A stretch of DNA of 64,000 bases, from the NCBI GenBank assembly GCA_963728475.1, contig CAVSKL010000001.1, positions 1,116,001-1,180,000 on the forward strand, written 5' to 3'. Below are positions 37,602 through 45,548 of the stretch, in pieces. The DNA is from CAVSKL01 sp963728475 [NCBI: Candidatus Eiseniibacteriota bacterium]. Lineage in GTDB: Bacteria; Eisenbacteria; RBG-16-71-46; JABDJR01. A program made the position numbers and the translations under genes. Under the pieces are notes generated by a model. The model did not search any database and had not been told where the DNA came from. It saw nothing but the letters and a program-made list of their open reading frames with translations. Position 1 is the first letter of the stretch; each line of letters starts with the position of its first letter.

Positions 37602-38714
37602 ATGAGCGCGCCGATCCACCCCTCACCCGACGAACTCAGTGGATTTCTCGACCGGGAGCTCCCGGAATCCCGCCGCCAGGAAGTCGACCACCACCTGAGC
37701 GATTGCCCCGAATGCCGTTCCCTGGTGGACGGCTTCACCTTTCTCGAGGAACTGGGACCCCGAATCACCGAATCCCTTCCCGGGGACGCCTACTGGCTGG
37801 ATCTCCCCGACCGGGTCCTGGCCCGGATCGCCGCGGCCGACCGCGCGCCGGCGCCGGAGGCCCCGGCCGAACCGCGCCCTTCGCGGTGGCGGCAACTCTG
37901 GAACCCGCAGGGGATCTGGCGCTGGGCCGCGGGATCCGCGGCGGCGGTGGTGATCCTGGCCGGAGCCTGGGTCACCGTCCACCAGTCCCGAAGCCCGGTC
38001 GCCCCCGAGCCGATGCTGGCGGAGAACCGTGAGGACAACGTGGCCCTGCCTCCCGCGGGGCTGACCCGCGCCGTCTCCACCGGGGACGAGGAGAGCCAGC
38101 CGGCCATGAACCCGGATGCGTTCTCCCGCCGGGTGATCATGACCCTGGGCGGTTCGGGCAACCTGGGCCAGACCCTGGACATGCCCTCGGGCCAGGCGGT
38201 GGTGAGCGCCGGGGACCCGGGCGGCCTGGGGAGCCAGGTGGACTTCAGCCTGCCTCCGCTCAGCCCGGAGGGCCGGGCCGAGACCGCGGGAGTGCTGAGC
38301 TGCGGCCCCGGGGTGAGCCCGCTCGAGACCGCCTTCCTGTGCGCGGCCAAGGCCGACGAGATGGGCAACGACGACCTCGCCCGGCAGGGGTACCAGATCG
38401 TCCGCAAGATGGCCGGCCCCAGCCAGCCCATCTACTGGGAGTCCGACTTCCGGCTGAACTACCACGCGTGGCGCGAGCGGCTCGCCGCGGCTCCTCCCGG
38501 CGCGCCGCGGGCGGAAGTCCTGAGTGAGCTGGGCCGGCTGGCCGACCAGTCCTACCAAGAGTGGCAGGCGAGCGGCGGCCAGACCGACTGCCAGCGCGCG
38601 TGGTGCCTGAACCGGACGTTCTACAAGCTGGCCGACGAGGTATCGCCGTCGGCGCAGCTCCAGACGGTGGTGGATCGGACCCACGAGCTCGTCCGCTGTA
38701 TGAACAAGCGTTGA
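37602..38714 (+). CDS. Membrane anti-sigma factor with zinc-binding N-terminus
   Basis: 370 residues. The zinc-binding anti-sigma motif VDHHLSDCPEC (His30/31, Cys35, Cys38), one TM helix near 106-124, and a long extracytoplasmic domain (about 245 residues) rich in Gly and Ser. C35/C38 could make it redox-responsive like ZAS proteins. It should hold the ECF sigma at the membrane until a signal arrives. Confidence 0.85.
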   Translation: MSAPIHPSPDELSGFLDRELPESRRQEVDHHLSDCPECRSLVDGFTFLEELGPRITESLPGDAYWLDLPDRVLARIAAADRAPAPEAPAEPRPSRWRQLWNPQGIWRWAAGSAAAVVILAGAWVTVHQSRSPVAPEPMLAENREDNVALPPAGLTRAVSTGDEESQPAMNPDAFSRRVIMTLGGSGNLGQTLDMPSGQAVVSAGDPGGLGSQVDFSLPPLSPEGRAETAGVLSCGPGVSPLETAFLCAAKADEMGNDDLARQGYQIVRKMAGPSQPIYWESDFRLNYHAWRERLAAAPPGAPRAEVLSELGRLADQSYQEWQASGGQTDCQRAWCLNRTFYKLADEVSPSAQLQTVVDRTHELVRCMNKR

Positions 38715-38797
38715 AGGGGGGCCGGCTTGACCGGCCTTCATGAAACAATCGTCTCGTTGAGGCGCGATGCAATAAGAGCCATCATGTCGAGGTGCGA

Positions 38798-38829
38798 AAG
38801 CCCGGCCCGCCGCCGGGCTTCCGCTTTTT
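38798..38829 (+). terminator. Rho-independent terminator after the anti-sigma gene
   Basis: Perfect 9-bp stem AAGCCCGGC / GCCGGGCTT around CCGCC, followed by CCGCTTTTT. Confidence 0.75.
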
Positions 38830-38877
38830 CGCGGGCGCCGCCGCCTCCGAGACCCCCCGTCCCCGCTCCCGGCCTCG

Positions 38878-38920
38878 CCGGCACCGGCACCGGCACCGGC
38901 ACCGGCACCGGCACCGGCAC
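38878..38920. repeat. Hexanucleotide repeat (CCGGCA)7 upstream of the selenoprotein gene
   Basis: Seven perfect CCGGCA units lie 57 bp before the start codon, between the terminator and the gene, where copy-number change would alter promoter or leader spacing. Confidence 0.85.
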
Positions 38921-38977
38921 ATGGATTGTGGTATCCTTTTTGTCGTGTTCCGCTTCCCTTCCGCCGGAGGGACCCTC

Positions 38978-39541
38978 ATGACCCTGCGCCGTTCCGTCGC
39001 CGCCTTCACCCTCGCCGCCCTCCTGACGCTTCCCGCCGCGGCCCTGGCGGTGGGGGTGGGGGACACCGCTCCCGATTTCAGCTTCACCGACGTCCAGTCC
39101 GATTCCACCCTCACTCTCTCGTCGTTCCACGGGAAGGTGGTGGTGCTGGCGTTCTTCTTCTACGGCTGAACGTTTTGCCGGGCCTGGGCCGGGCCCTTCC
39201 AGCAGAACGTGGTGCAGGCGTACGCCGGCACCGACCAGGTGGTGTTCCTGGGAATCGAGGACGGGAGCACCCTGGATCTCGTCCGGAGCTGGATCGCGCA
39301 GTACGGCTGGACCTTTCCGGTGGGGGTGAAGAGCCCGGCCGACGACATCTATGCGCTCTACGGCGCGTACTACGACAACTTCTTCGTCATCGGCCGGGAC
39401 GGGGTGATCACCCAGAAGCTCACGTACGGCACCGAGGTCGACCAGGTCCTCTCGGTGATCCCCGCCGCGGTGGACGATGCGCTCGCCCACGTTCCGGTCA
39501 GGCCCGCGACCTGGGGCCGGATGAAGCGGCGGTATCGGTGA
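38978..39541 (+). CDS. Predicted selenoprotein: exported thioredoxin/AhpC-like protein with UxxC motif
   Basis: ATG 38978 (GGAGGG six bases upstream) opens a signal peptide, then the AhpC/TSA-like start VGVGDTAPDFSFTD. At codon 64 an in-frame TGA (39167-39169) sits where thioredoxin-like proteins have the first Cys of CxxC: FFYG-U-TFCRAW. The frame then continues unbroken for 123 codons with clear homologous-looking sequence (IEDGSTLDLVRSWIAQYGW, DNFFVIGRDGVITQ) to a TGA at 39539. Total 187 residues with Sec. It is the first gene of an operon with a TlpA-like protein and an outer-membrane protein. If Sec is not inserted the product ends after 63 residues. Confidence 0.8.
39171..39209 (+). promoter_or_regulatory. 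SECIS-like stem-loop after the UGA
   Basis: Outer stem CGTTTTGC (39171-39178) pairs with GCAGAACG (39202-39209) with one G-U pair. Inner stem GGGCC (39180-39184) pairs with GGCCC (39192-39196) around the 7-nt loop TGGGCCG. The apical loop starts 16 nt after the UGA and has G in its first two bases, the features expected of bacterial SECIS elements. Confidence 0.65.
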
Positions 39542-40146
39542 CGGTACTTCCGCGATCGCTCCGGCGCGTCCGCGTCCCCGTCCGAGGCCCCGCCGCCTGG
39601 GTGCTGGCATTGCTTCTAGCCGCCCCCGGCGTTTCCGCCGCGCCCGGCGCCGCCCCGGACGGCGCCAAGAGCCTGGGAGCGGCCCCTCCCCTGGCCGCCC
39701 GGGACCTGGACGGCAAGCCCTTCGACCTGGCCCGGCGCCTGGATCGCGGACCGGTGCTGGTGACCTTCTGGGCCACCTGGTGCAAGCCCTGCCGGAAGGA
39801 GCTTCCCGAGCTCCAGAAGCTCCTGGAGCGCTACCGCGACCGCGGCTTCGGGGTGGTGGCGGTGGGCGAGGACGGCCCGGTGGACGCGGCCAAGGTGGCG
39901 CCCTACGTGCGGGCCTCGAAGTTCACGTTCACGGTGATTCCCGACCCCGACGGCGACATCCGCCGCCGCTTTCAGGTCGAGGCGCTTCCCACTGCCTTCC
40001 TGATCGGGCGGGACGGCGAGGTGGTCCACCGGCAGATGGGCTACCGGCGGGGCGACCAGGACATCCTGGAGCGGGAGCTGGGGAAGATCCTCCCCGCGGC
40101 CGCTCCCGCCGAAGGCGGTCCGCCTCCATCCGGCGAGGGGCGGTGA
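39538..40146 (+). CDS. TlpA/ResA-like thioredoxin-fold protein
   Basis: 202 residues from GTG 39538, which overlaps the selenoprotein stop (GTGA). Signal peptide or anchor near residues 18-36, then a TlpA-like domain with LVTFWATWCKPCRKELPE (C82/C85) and VEALPTAFLIGRDG. Probably a periplasmic thiol-disulfide reductant, here with an ordinary CxxC, in contrast to the UxxC protein upstream. The two may form a redox relay. The stop overlaps the next start by 4 bp. Confidence 0.88.
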   Translation: MTVLPRSLRRVRVPVRGPAAWVLALLLAAPGVSAAPGAAPDGAKSLGAAPPLAARDLDGKPFDLARRLDRGPVLVTFWATWCKPCRKELPELQKLLERYRDRGFGVVAVGEDGPVDAAKVAPYVRASKFTFTVIPDPDGDIRRRFQVEALPTAFLIGRDGEVVHRQMGYRRGDQDILERELGKILPAAAPAEGGPPPSGEGR

Positions 40147-41645
40147 GGGGCGGTCCCCTCGCCGCGGCGTTGGCCGCGGCGGCGCTGGCCGCGGGCGCGA
40201 CCCCGGCCGGGGCCTCGGACTGGGTGCTCACCGGTTCGGGGCGGATCGATGCGCTCTCCTACCGGAATCCCACCCCGTTCCTGCGCGCGCAGGGGGTTTC
40301 CGGCGGCGCGGTGAACCTCGACGGCTGGTTCGACACCCGCGCCTACTACCGGGACTGGGAGGCGTCGGCCCGGTTCCGGGTGCATCAGTCCTCGGGGATC
40401 GCCGGCGACGCGTCCGAGGAGACCATCGACCGGCGGCACGTGGCGTTCCATTCCTCCGATCTCGAAGTGTGGGCCGGCAACTACTACGTCACCTTCGGGA
40501 ACGGGCTCATCCTCCGGACCCTGGAAGAGCGGTTCGTGACGCTCAACCGGACCGAGCGCGCGTTCAACCTGGACCGGAACCTGGACGGAGTGCGGGTGCG
40601 CAGCTCGCAGGGGCCGGCGGCGCTGACCCTGGTGAGCGGGCGGCCGAACCGGCAGAGCCTCTCCACGGTGGGCGGGGCGAGCGCCGAGACCACCCAGGAC
40701 CTTCTGCAGGGGGGCGAGGCCACGGCGAGCGCGGGGCCGTTCACCGGCGGGTTCGGCTACGTGCGGGCGGAGCTGGAGGACGCCGGCGCGGCGGTGCCCA
40801 CCCGGAACCAGGAGGACCTGGTCTCCTACCGCGGACGGGCCGCGGCCGGCGGCTGGAGCGGGGAGTTCGAGTACGCGGAGAAACGACCCCACGGGGAATT
40901 CGACTCGCGGGGGTTCGCCCGCTATCTCCGGGTGGACGGCGCGGTGGGCCCGGTGGGGATGAGCCTGGAGGCCAAGAGCTACCGCCGGTTCTCGTTCCCC
41001 TACAACCAGCCGCCGACCCTGGTCCGCACCCAGGAATCGGTGCTGCTGAACCGCGCCACCCACGTGCTCCTTCCCGAGGACGAGCGCGGGGTTCAGGCGG
41101 AAATCCTCGTCGCCCCCAGCCTGGACACGAGCGTGCTCTTGAACCTGTCCGGCTCCGGCGACCACCACGACTCCTACGGGCGGCAGTACCGCGAGGTGTA
41201 CCTGGAAGGGCGGGGGGAACGCGACGGGGTGGGGGCGGCGCGGCTGGGCCTGGACTGGGGGCGGGACCGGCTGGAAGGCGTCGACGACCGCTGGACGGCG
41301 GCCCTGGAGCTGGAGCGGTTCGTGACCGGGGCCCAGTCGCTGATCGTGGACCTGGAGATGCAGGCGGTGGACGAGTTCCGCGCCCGGCACACCCACGGGC
41401 TGATGTCGCTGGCATGGTCGAAGGCGGGGGCGTGGACGGCGTCGGTGACCGGCGAGCATGACAGCGAGCGCGACCTGGACCGGCGCGACTGGCTGTTCGG
41501 GTCGCTGGACCTGCGCCTCTCGGAGCGCCACGACCTCACCGTGGGCTACGGCTCCCGCCCCGAGGGGACCGTCTGCACCGGCGGGTTCTGTTTCGTCTCG
41601 CCTGCCTTCGAGGGGGCGGAGGTACGGCTGCTCAGCCGGTTCTAG
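40143..41645 (+). CDS. Outer-membrane beta-barrel-like protein, unknown
   Basis: 500 residues from GTG 40143 (GTGA overlap). Signal peptide ending near PAGAS, then many amphipathic strands and a terminal aromatic VRLLSRF. Contains YYVTFGNGLILRTLEERF, reminiscent of DUF6029-type outer-membrane proteins of Bacteroidetes-like bacteria. Third gene of the operon with the selenoprotein and TlpA-like protein; a client or partner of that redox pair is plausible but unproven. Confidence 0.75.
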   Translation: MRGGPLAAALAAAALAAGATPAGASDWVLTGSGRIDALSYRNPTPFLRAQGVSGGAVNLDGWFDTRAYYRDWEASARFRVHQSSGIAGDASEETIDRRHVAFHSSDLEVWAGNYYVTFGNGLILRTLEERFVTLNRTERAFNLDRNLDGVRVRSSQGPAALTLVSGRPNRQSLSTVGGASAETTQDLLQGGEATASAGPFTGGFGYVRAELEDAGAAVPTRNQEDLVSYRGRAAAGGWSGEFEYAEKRPHGEFDSRGFARYLRVDGAVGPVGMSLEAKSYRRFSFPYNQPPTLVRTQESVLLNRATHVLLPEDERGVQAEILVAPSLDTSVLLNLSGSGDHHDSYGRQYREVYLEGRGERDGVGAARLGLDWGRDRLEGVDDRWTAALELERFVTGAQSLIVDLEMQAVDEFRARHTHGLMSLAWSKAGAWTASVTGEHDSERDLDRRDWLFGSLDLRLSERHDLTVGYGSRPEGTVCTGGFCFVSPAFEGAEVRLLSRF

Positions 41646-41647
41646 TT

Positions 41648-41667
41648 CCTAGCTGTCTGGAGCTAGG
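41648..41667 (+). terminator. Hairpin after the outer-membrane protein gene
   Basis: CCTAGCT-GTCTGG-AGCTAGG, perfect 7-bp stem three bases after the stop codon region, without a T-tract. Confidence 0.4.
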
Positions 41668-41685
41668 GCGACGGCGCCGGGACGT

Positions 41686-41795
41686 GCGCGGAGGATGGAG
41701 GGGTTGACCGCGGCAACCCGCAGCACCCGGCGTCGCCGGGGGTGAGCGCTGCGTCTTTGCGAGGACGTCGCGGGCGGCCCCTCCATCCTCCGCGC
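41686..41795. other. Large structured inverted repeat between convergent genes
   Basis: A perfect 18-bp stem, GCGCGGAGGATGGAGGGG (41686-41703) with its complement at 41778-41795, encloses 74 nt that fold further: CCCGGCG/CGCCGGG, and an outer GCAGC/GCTGC around it. Could be a bidirectional terminator, a mobile hairpin element or a small RNA. Confidence 0.6.
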
Positions 41796-41813
41796 TTCCT
41801 TCCGTCGGTGCCC

Positions 41814-42527
41814 CTAGTGTACCCGCTCCACCGTGATCCGGGCCACCGGCATGTTCACCGGCCATCCCCAGTCGGCGGGCGACAGGTCGCCCACGCCCGC
41901 CTGGATGCCCGGGTGCGGCATGATCATGCCGTGCTCGGGGGTCCCGTTCCGGCCGGTGTCGCCGCAGCAGGGTCCGGGGATGTGGGTCTTGAGCTGGTCG
42001 TTCATCTCCGCCCCCGCGTCGTAGGCCATGACCTCGTAGGTGCGGCTGGCGGCGGTGAGGTGCACCGCGTCGAGCCCGGTGAACCCGTCGTTGGTGTTGA
42101 CGAGCATGGTCACCAGCGACAGCTCGTTGTCGTCCTTCGACGTGGTGAAGGTGAAGGAGCCGCTCTGCCCCGGGGGGATGGGGTTCCCGAACGCGTTCAC
42201 CATGCCCACGTCGGGGTCGCCGGAGTACATGGAGACGCCGGTCGCGGTGACCGCGTCCTCGGCCACGTCCACCACCGCCTGGTTCGCGGCCATGCCCGGC
42301 CGGAAGAGATGGAAGCCCTGGCGGTGGGCCACCGCCAGGACCGGCGAGAGGACCTGGGAGCCGCCGGGGACGGTGGCGGGGGTGAGGTTCTCGATGGTGA
42401 CACGGTAGGTGCGCGTCCCGCCCGGGTCGGCGGCGGCGGGGCCGGCGGCGAGGAGCGCCAGGACGCCGGCGCCGGCGAGAGCGGTGATGAGCGATCGTTG
42501 AGCGTGATGCCGCGCATGAAGCTGCAT
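41814..42527 (-). CDS. Secreted spondin-domain protein
   Basis: 237 residues. Signal peptide ending near PAAA, then a spondin_N-type domain: TYRVTIENLTPATVPGGSQV, SPVLAVAH, FRPGMAANQAVVDVAEDA. Such domains are found on secreted bacterial proteins of unknown role. A Cys pair in GPCCGD is near the C-terminus. Flanked by the large inverted repeat on one side and a 63-nt repeat copy on the other. Confidence 0.8.
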   Translation of the reverse strand: MQLHARHHAQRSLITALAGAGVLALLAAGPAAADPGGTRTYRVTIENLTPATVPGGSQVLSPVLAVAHRQGFHLFRPGMAANQAVVDVAEDAVTATGVSMYSGDPDVGMVNAFGNPIPPGQSGSFTFTTSKDDNELSLVTMLVNTNDGFTGLDAVHLTAASRTYEVMAYDAGAEMNDQLKTHIPGPCCGDTGRNGTPEHGMIMPHPGIQAGVGDLSPADWGWPVNMPVARITVERVH

Positions 42528-42686
42528 GATGATCGGCCTCGGCGGGCCCGGGAAGGCAAGGGGGCGCGGCCCGGGGCCCTGGCGAGGCGCGCCGGATGGT
42601 TCCGTTCAAGACACATCTCTGCCTACGCGGCGGGCGGTGCGGGTGTGACCGAGGCTCCGCCCATGCTTTGCTCTGAGATCCGAGGA

Positions 42687-42755
42687 GGACACAACCGAAT
42701 TCGGTTGTGTCCTTAATACCCGGGTACCGCCCTGGTAGACAATGGGTTAGCCAGG
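42687..42755 (+). repeat. 63-nt structured repeat, copy 3, with extended palindrome
   Basis: The left hairpin is a perfect 26-bp palindrome (42687-42712) built on ACAACCGAATTCGGTTGT; 9-nt spacer; core ACCCGGGTACC at 42718-42728; right stem CCTGG (42731-42735) with CCAGG (42751-42755) around a 15-nt loop with AATGGGTT. Both stems differ in sequence from copies 1 and 2 but keep pairing. Confidence 0.8.
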
Positions 42756-42825
42756 TTCAACCGACCGGGGCTCCACCGATGCTCTGCGCATTTCCCAGGG
42801 CATGGTGATCGAGAAGGCGTGAGGG

Positions 42826-45144
42826 TCAGTGCGGGTAGCGGCTGCCGAGCGGTTTCCAGGCGCTGGGCGCGGGTTTGGCCTTCGCGCCGCAGCCGGGAGT
42901 GTCGTAAACGCCCAGGACGCCGTCCGGGGTGATGGCGGGGGAGTTGACCGCTACGTGGTAGTCGTCGTTGACGGGGTCGCAAAACAGGGGATCGGCGAGG
43001 ATCTGGTTCTCGGACCAGGATGGCCAACAGGATCCAAGCGACACGTTATGCCAAGGATCCATGTTCTCCCAAAAGAGGTTCACGCCCAGCGCGAAGCCGG
43101 AATCCATGTTTCCCGAGCAGGCGAGATTGCAGCCGGGGTTTTCGAAGAAGATGTTTCCGAACACCGCCAGGGTGGTAGGCGGGCTGTAGAGTGTGAGGCC
43201 ACCGCCCGGGCACGCTCCATTTCCGCCGGAGAGACCCTTGTTGGCCACAAAGGTGTTTCCGCTGATCTCACCAGGCCCAGAAAAGAATAGCCCACCTCCG
43301 GCACCGAACCCAAAGTGCTGCCCCCTGGAAAGGTTGTCGACGAAGAGGTTGGACCGAACGGTTACGGCGTAGGCCCCGGCGTTCGTGTTCCCCACCAGGA
43401 TGGCGCCTCCCTTGTCATAGGATTCGTTGTCCCAGAACTCGTTCCCCTCGATGATTTGCGGTCCGTTCCCCTGTCCGATCGTGATGGCTCCGCCGTCCGA
43501 GCCGCTGTGGTTGTTTCGGAACACATTGCCACGAATCTCGGAGCTACCCCACCCGGTGGTGATTGCCCCCCCGAAGTACGCCTCGTTGTCTTCGAACAGA
43601 TTCCCTGTGATGAGCGGGGAGACAGGGCGCGAGAGATCTTCTTCAACCCCCGTGACTAGCAACGCTCCCGCGTAATCCGCCGATGTGTTCCCAACAATCT
43701 GGTTGCCTCGAATTGTCGGGGAAGCACCAGCGCAGTAGATTCCACTGCTGTAGCGAGTCAGGGTGTGTGGTCCATGGGCGCCGGTGATGGTAAGCCCTTC
43801 CAAGACGGTCTTTCGGGACTCGTTGCTGTTGAAGAGAACAACGGTGTCATCCCCCGCGCTCCCGTCCAGGATCGTCGTCTCCGGGCCCGCCTCGGACCGC
43901 ACCACGATGTCCCGGCCCCGAAAGCGGATGTTCTCCAGGTACCGCCCCGGCTCGACCAGGACCGTGTCCCCCGTCCCCGCGCTGTCGATCCCCGCCTGAA
44001 CCGTAGGTGCGTCCCCGGTCCCGTCCACCCGGACCAGCCAGGTCCGCGGCTTCCCTCGCACATAGACCTCGGACGGATTCGAGACCGGAGCTTCATTTCC
44101 CGCCTCGTCCTCCGCCCGGACCGAGAACCAGAGCATTTGCCGTCCCGGAAGCCCGGTCACGATCACCGACTCCTTCTCTCCCGCCTCCTTCGGGCTCAGC
44201 GTCACCGCCACCGGGACGGCCGCCTCCCAGGTGGCCGCGGTGATCGCCTCCCCGGCGTAGCGGACCGCGTACCGCGCGGCCCGGCCCTCGCTGCCATCGT
44301 TCCCGGGCGCCGTCCAGGTCAGGGTGGCCTGGTAGGCGGTGTCCGAGACCGCCTGGAGGTCGGCGACCGCCCCCGGGGGAACGGTGTCCGCCGGCAGCGC
44401 CGCCACCACGTCGTTCGAGACCGGCCCCAAGAGCCCCACGTTGTCCCGGGCCCGGAGCGCGAAGTGGTAGGTCGTCTCCGGCGTGAGCCCGGTCGCCCGC
44501 GCGGTTTCAGCGGTTCCGGCGGGGTGCGGCGTGGGGAGGTCCGGGACCGGGGCGGCCGCCTCCCAGGTGGCCTCGGTGACCGGAACCGCAGCGTAGCGGA
44601 GTTCGTACGCGGTGGCGGTGCCCTGGTCGCCGTCGTCGCCGGGGGCGGTGAACCGGAGGCTCACCGCGTGGGGCTCGATGGTTGCGACGCCCAGATCGGT
44701 GACTTGGCCCGGGGGTTCGGTGTCGCCGGTCTCGACTTCCACCACGTTGGAGAGTCCGGAGGCGTTCCCCGCGTCGTCCAGCGTGCGGAGGGCGAAGAAA
44801 TAGGTGAGGCCGAAGACGAGGTCGGTCACCTGGGCGGTGTCGGCCCGGCCCGCGAGACCCGGAGCCGCCAGACCCGGGACCACGGTGGCGCTGTCCCAGC
44901 CGGCGGGAAGCGGGTCCAGCGAGTAGCGGAGGTCGTAGGCCGCGGCCCGACCCTTGTCGCCGTCGTCCCCGGGGGCGGTCCAGGTGAGGGTGACGCCGGA
45001 CTCGGTGGCACTGACGACGGTGAGGTCCTGGATCGCTCCCGGAGGCACGGCGTCCGGACCGCGCCTCCCCCCGCCGCAGGAGACGGCCGCCCCGGCGACC
45101 GTCGCCAGGGAGAGGGCGATACCCCAACGCACGCATCCCGTCAT
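42826..45144 (-). CDS. Lipoprotein with three Fn3 domains and a parallel beta-helix domain
   Basis: 772 residues from ATG 45144; lipobox-like AAVSCGG. Three Fn3-like modules (each with LTWTAPGDDGxxG-type sequence and a GLTPETTYHFALRARD-like strand) are followed by a right-handed beta-helix region from about residue 370, with repeats such as GGAITIGQGNG and GGAILVGNTN and many N-x-F/W turns. It is likely surface-exposed and carbohydrate- or protein-binding. The beta-helix half is AT-richer than the Fn3 half. Flanked by 63-nt repeat copies 3 (downstream) and 4/5 (upstream). Confidence 0.85.
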   Translation of the reverse strand: MTGCVRWGIALSLATVAGAAVSCGGGRRGPDAVPPGAIQDLTVVSATESGVTLTWTAPGDDGDKGRAAAYDLRYSLDPLPAGWDSATVVPGLAAPGLAGRADTAQVTDLVFGLTYFFALRTLDDAGNASGLSNVVEVETGDTEPPGQVTDLGVATIEPHAVSLRFTAPGDDGDQGTATAYELRYAAVPVTEATWEAAAPVPDLPTPHPAGTAETARATGLTPETTYHFALRARDNVGLLGPVSNDVVAALPADTVPPGAVADLQAVSDTAYQATLTWTAPGNDGSEGRAARYAVRYAGEAITAATWEAAVPVAVTLSPKEAGEKESVIVTGLPGRQMLWFSVRAEDEAGNEAPVSNPSEVYVRGKPRTWLVRVDGTGDAPTVQAGIDSAGTGDTVLVEPGRYLENIRFRGRDIVVRSEAGPETTILDGSAGDDTVVLFNSNESRKTVLEGLTITGAHGPHTLTRYSSGIYCAGASPTIRGNQIVGNTSADYAGALLVTGVEEDLSRPVSPLITGNLFEDNEAYFGGAITTGWGSSEIRGNVFRNNHSGSDGGAITIGQGNGPQIIEGNEFWDNESYDKGGAILVGNTNAGAYAVTVRSNLFVDNLSRGQHFGFGAGGGLFFSGPGEISGNTFVANKGLSGGNGACPGGGLTLYSPPTTLAVFGNIFFENPGCNLACSGNMDSGFALGVNLFWENMDPWHNVSLGSCWPSWSENQILADPLFCDPVNDDYHVAVNSPAITPDGVLGVYDTPGCGAKAKPAPSAWKPLGSRYPH

Positions 45145-45365
45145 ACCGCACCCTCCCGGCCCGGGACCCTGGGAAAGTCGCCGGCGAAGGGTCCGATTCG
45201 CCTCCTGCCGGTTCCCACAAGTAGTAGACCGGCAACCGCGAGCGATCAACGCCGAAGGAGCGGGAACGGTTGCGCCGAAGACGGCTCGCTCTCGCCGGTA
45301 TGATCGCCCCGACACCTGCCCGCTCGCGCCGACGGGCCGGCGCCCGCCTGCATGGCCTCCCGCTC

Positions 45366-45428
45366 CCGAGCGAGACGAGCGGCGCTTCGAGCACCCGGGT
45401 ACCATATTGTTGCAGAACGACTTAACTT
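45366..45428 (+). repeat. 63-nt structured repeat, copy 4 (degenerate)
   Basis: Core ACCCGGGTACC at 45393-45403 and the downstream loop and TTAAC at the expected spacing are present, but the left hairpin is lost and the right stem pairs only in part. Confidence 0.55.
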
Positions 45429-45444
45429 ACATCACGCCGCCCGC

Positions 45445-45507
45445 ACAACCAAAATAGATTGTACTTCTCGAACCCGGGTACCGTGTTGTGATACAGCAGA
45501 TTAGCTA
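45445..45507 (+). repeat. 63-nt structured repeat, copy 5
   Basis: Left hairpin ACAA (45445-45448) with TTGT (45459-45462), 9-nt spacer, core ACCCGGGTACC (45472-45482), then a loop ending GATTAGC. The right stem pairs in three of five positions. Confidence 0.65.
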
Positions 45508-45548
45508 GTAGCAATGCCGCCGCCGAGTTCTCTTCTTCTAAGCGGCCC

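Larger units (their letters stand above)
45145..45548. other. Intergenic region holding two 63-nt repeat copies
   Basis: 404 bp without a gene. Repeat copies 4 and 5 occupy 45366-45507; the rest is GC-rich and featureless upstream of the Fn3/beta-helix gene. Confidence 0.6.

Noticed and set aside
41686-41795. tRNA-Sec (selC)
   Set aside because: There is no TCA anticodon arm, no T-loop GTTCGA motif and no CCA end; the long stem alone is not enough.
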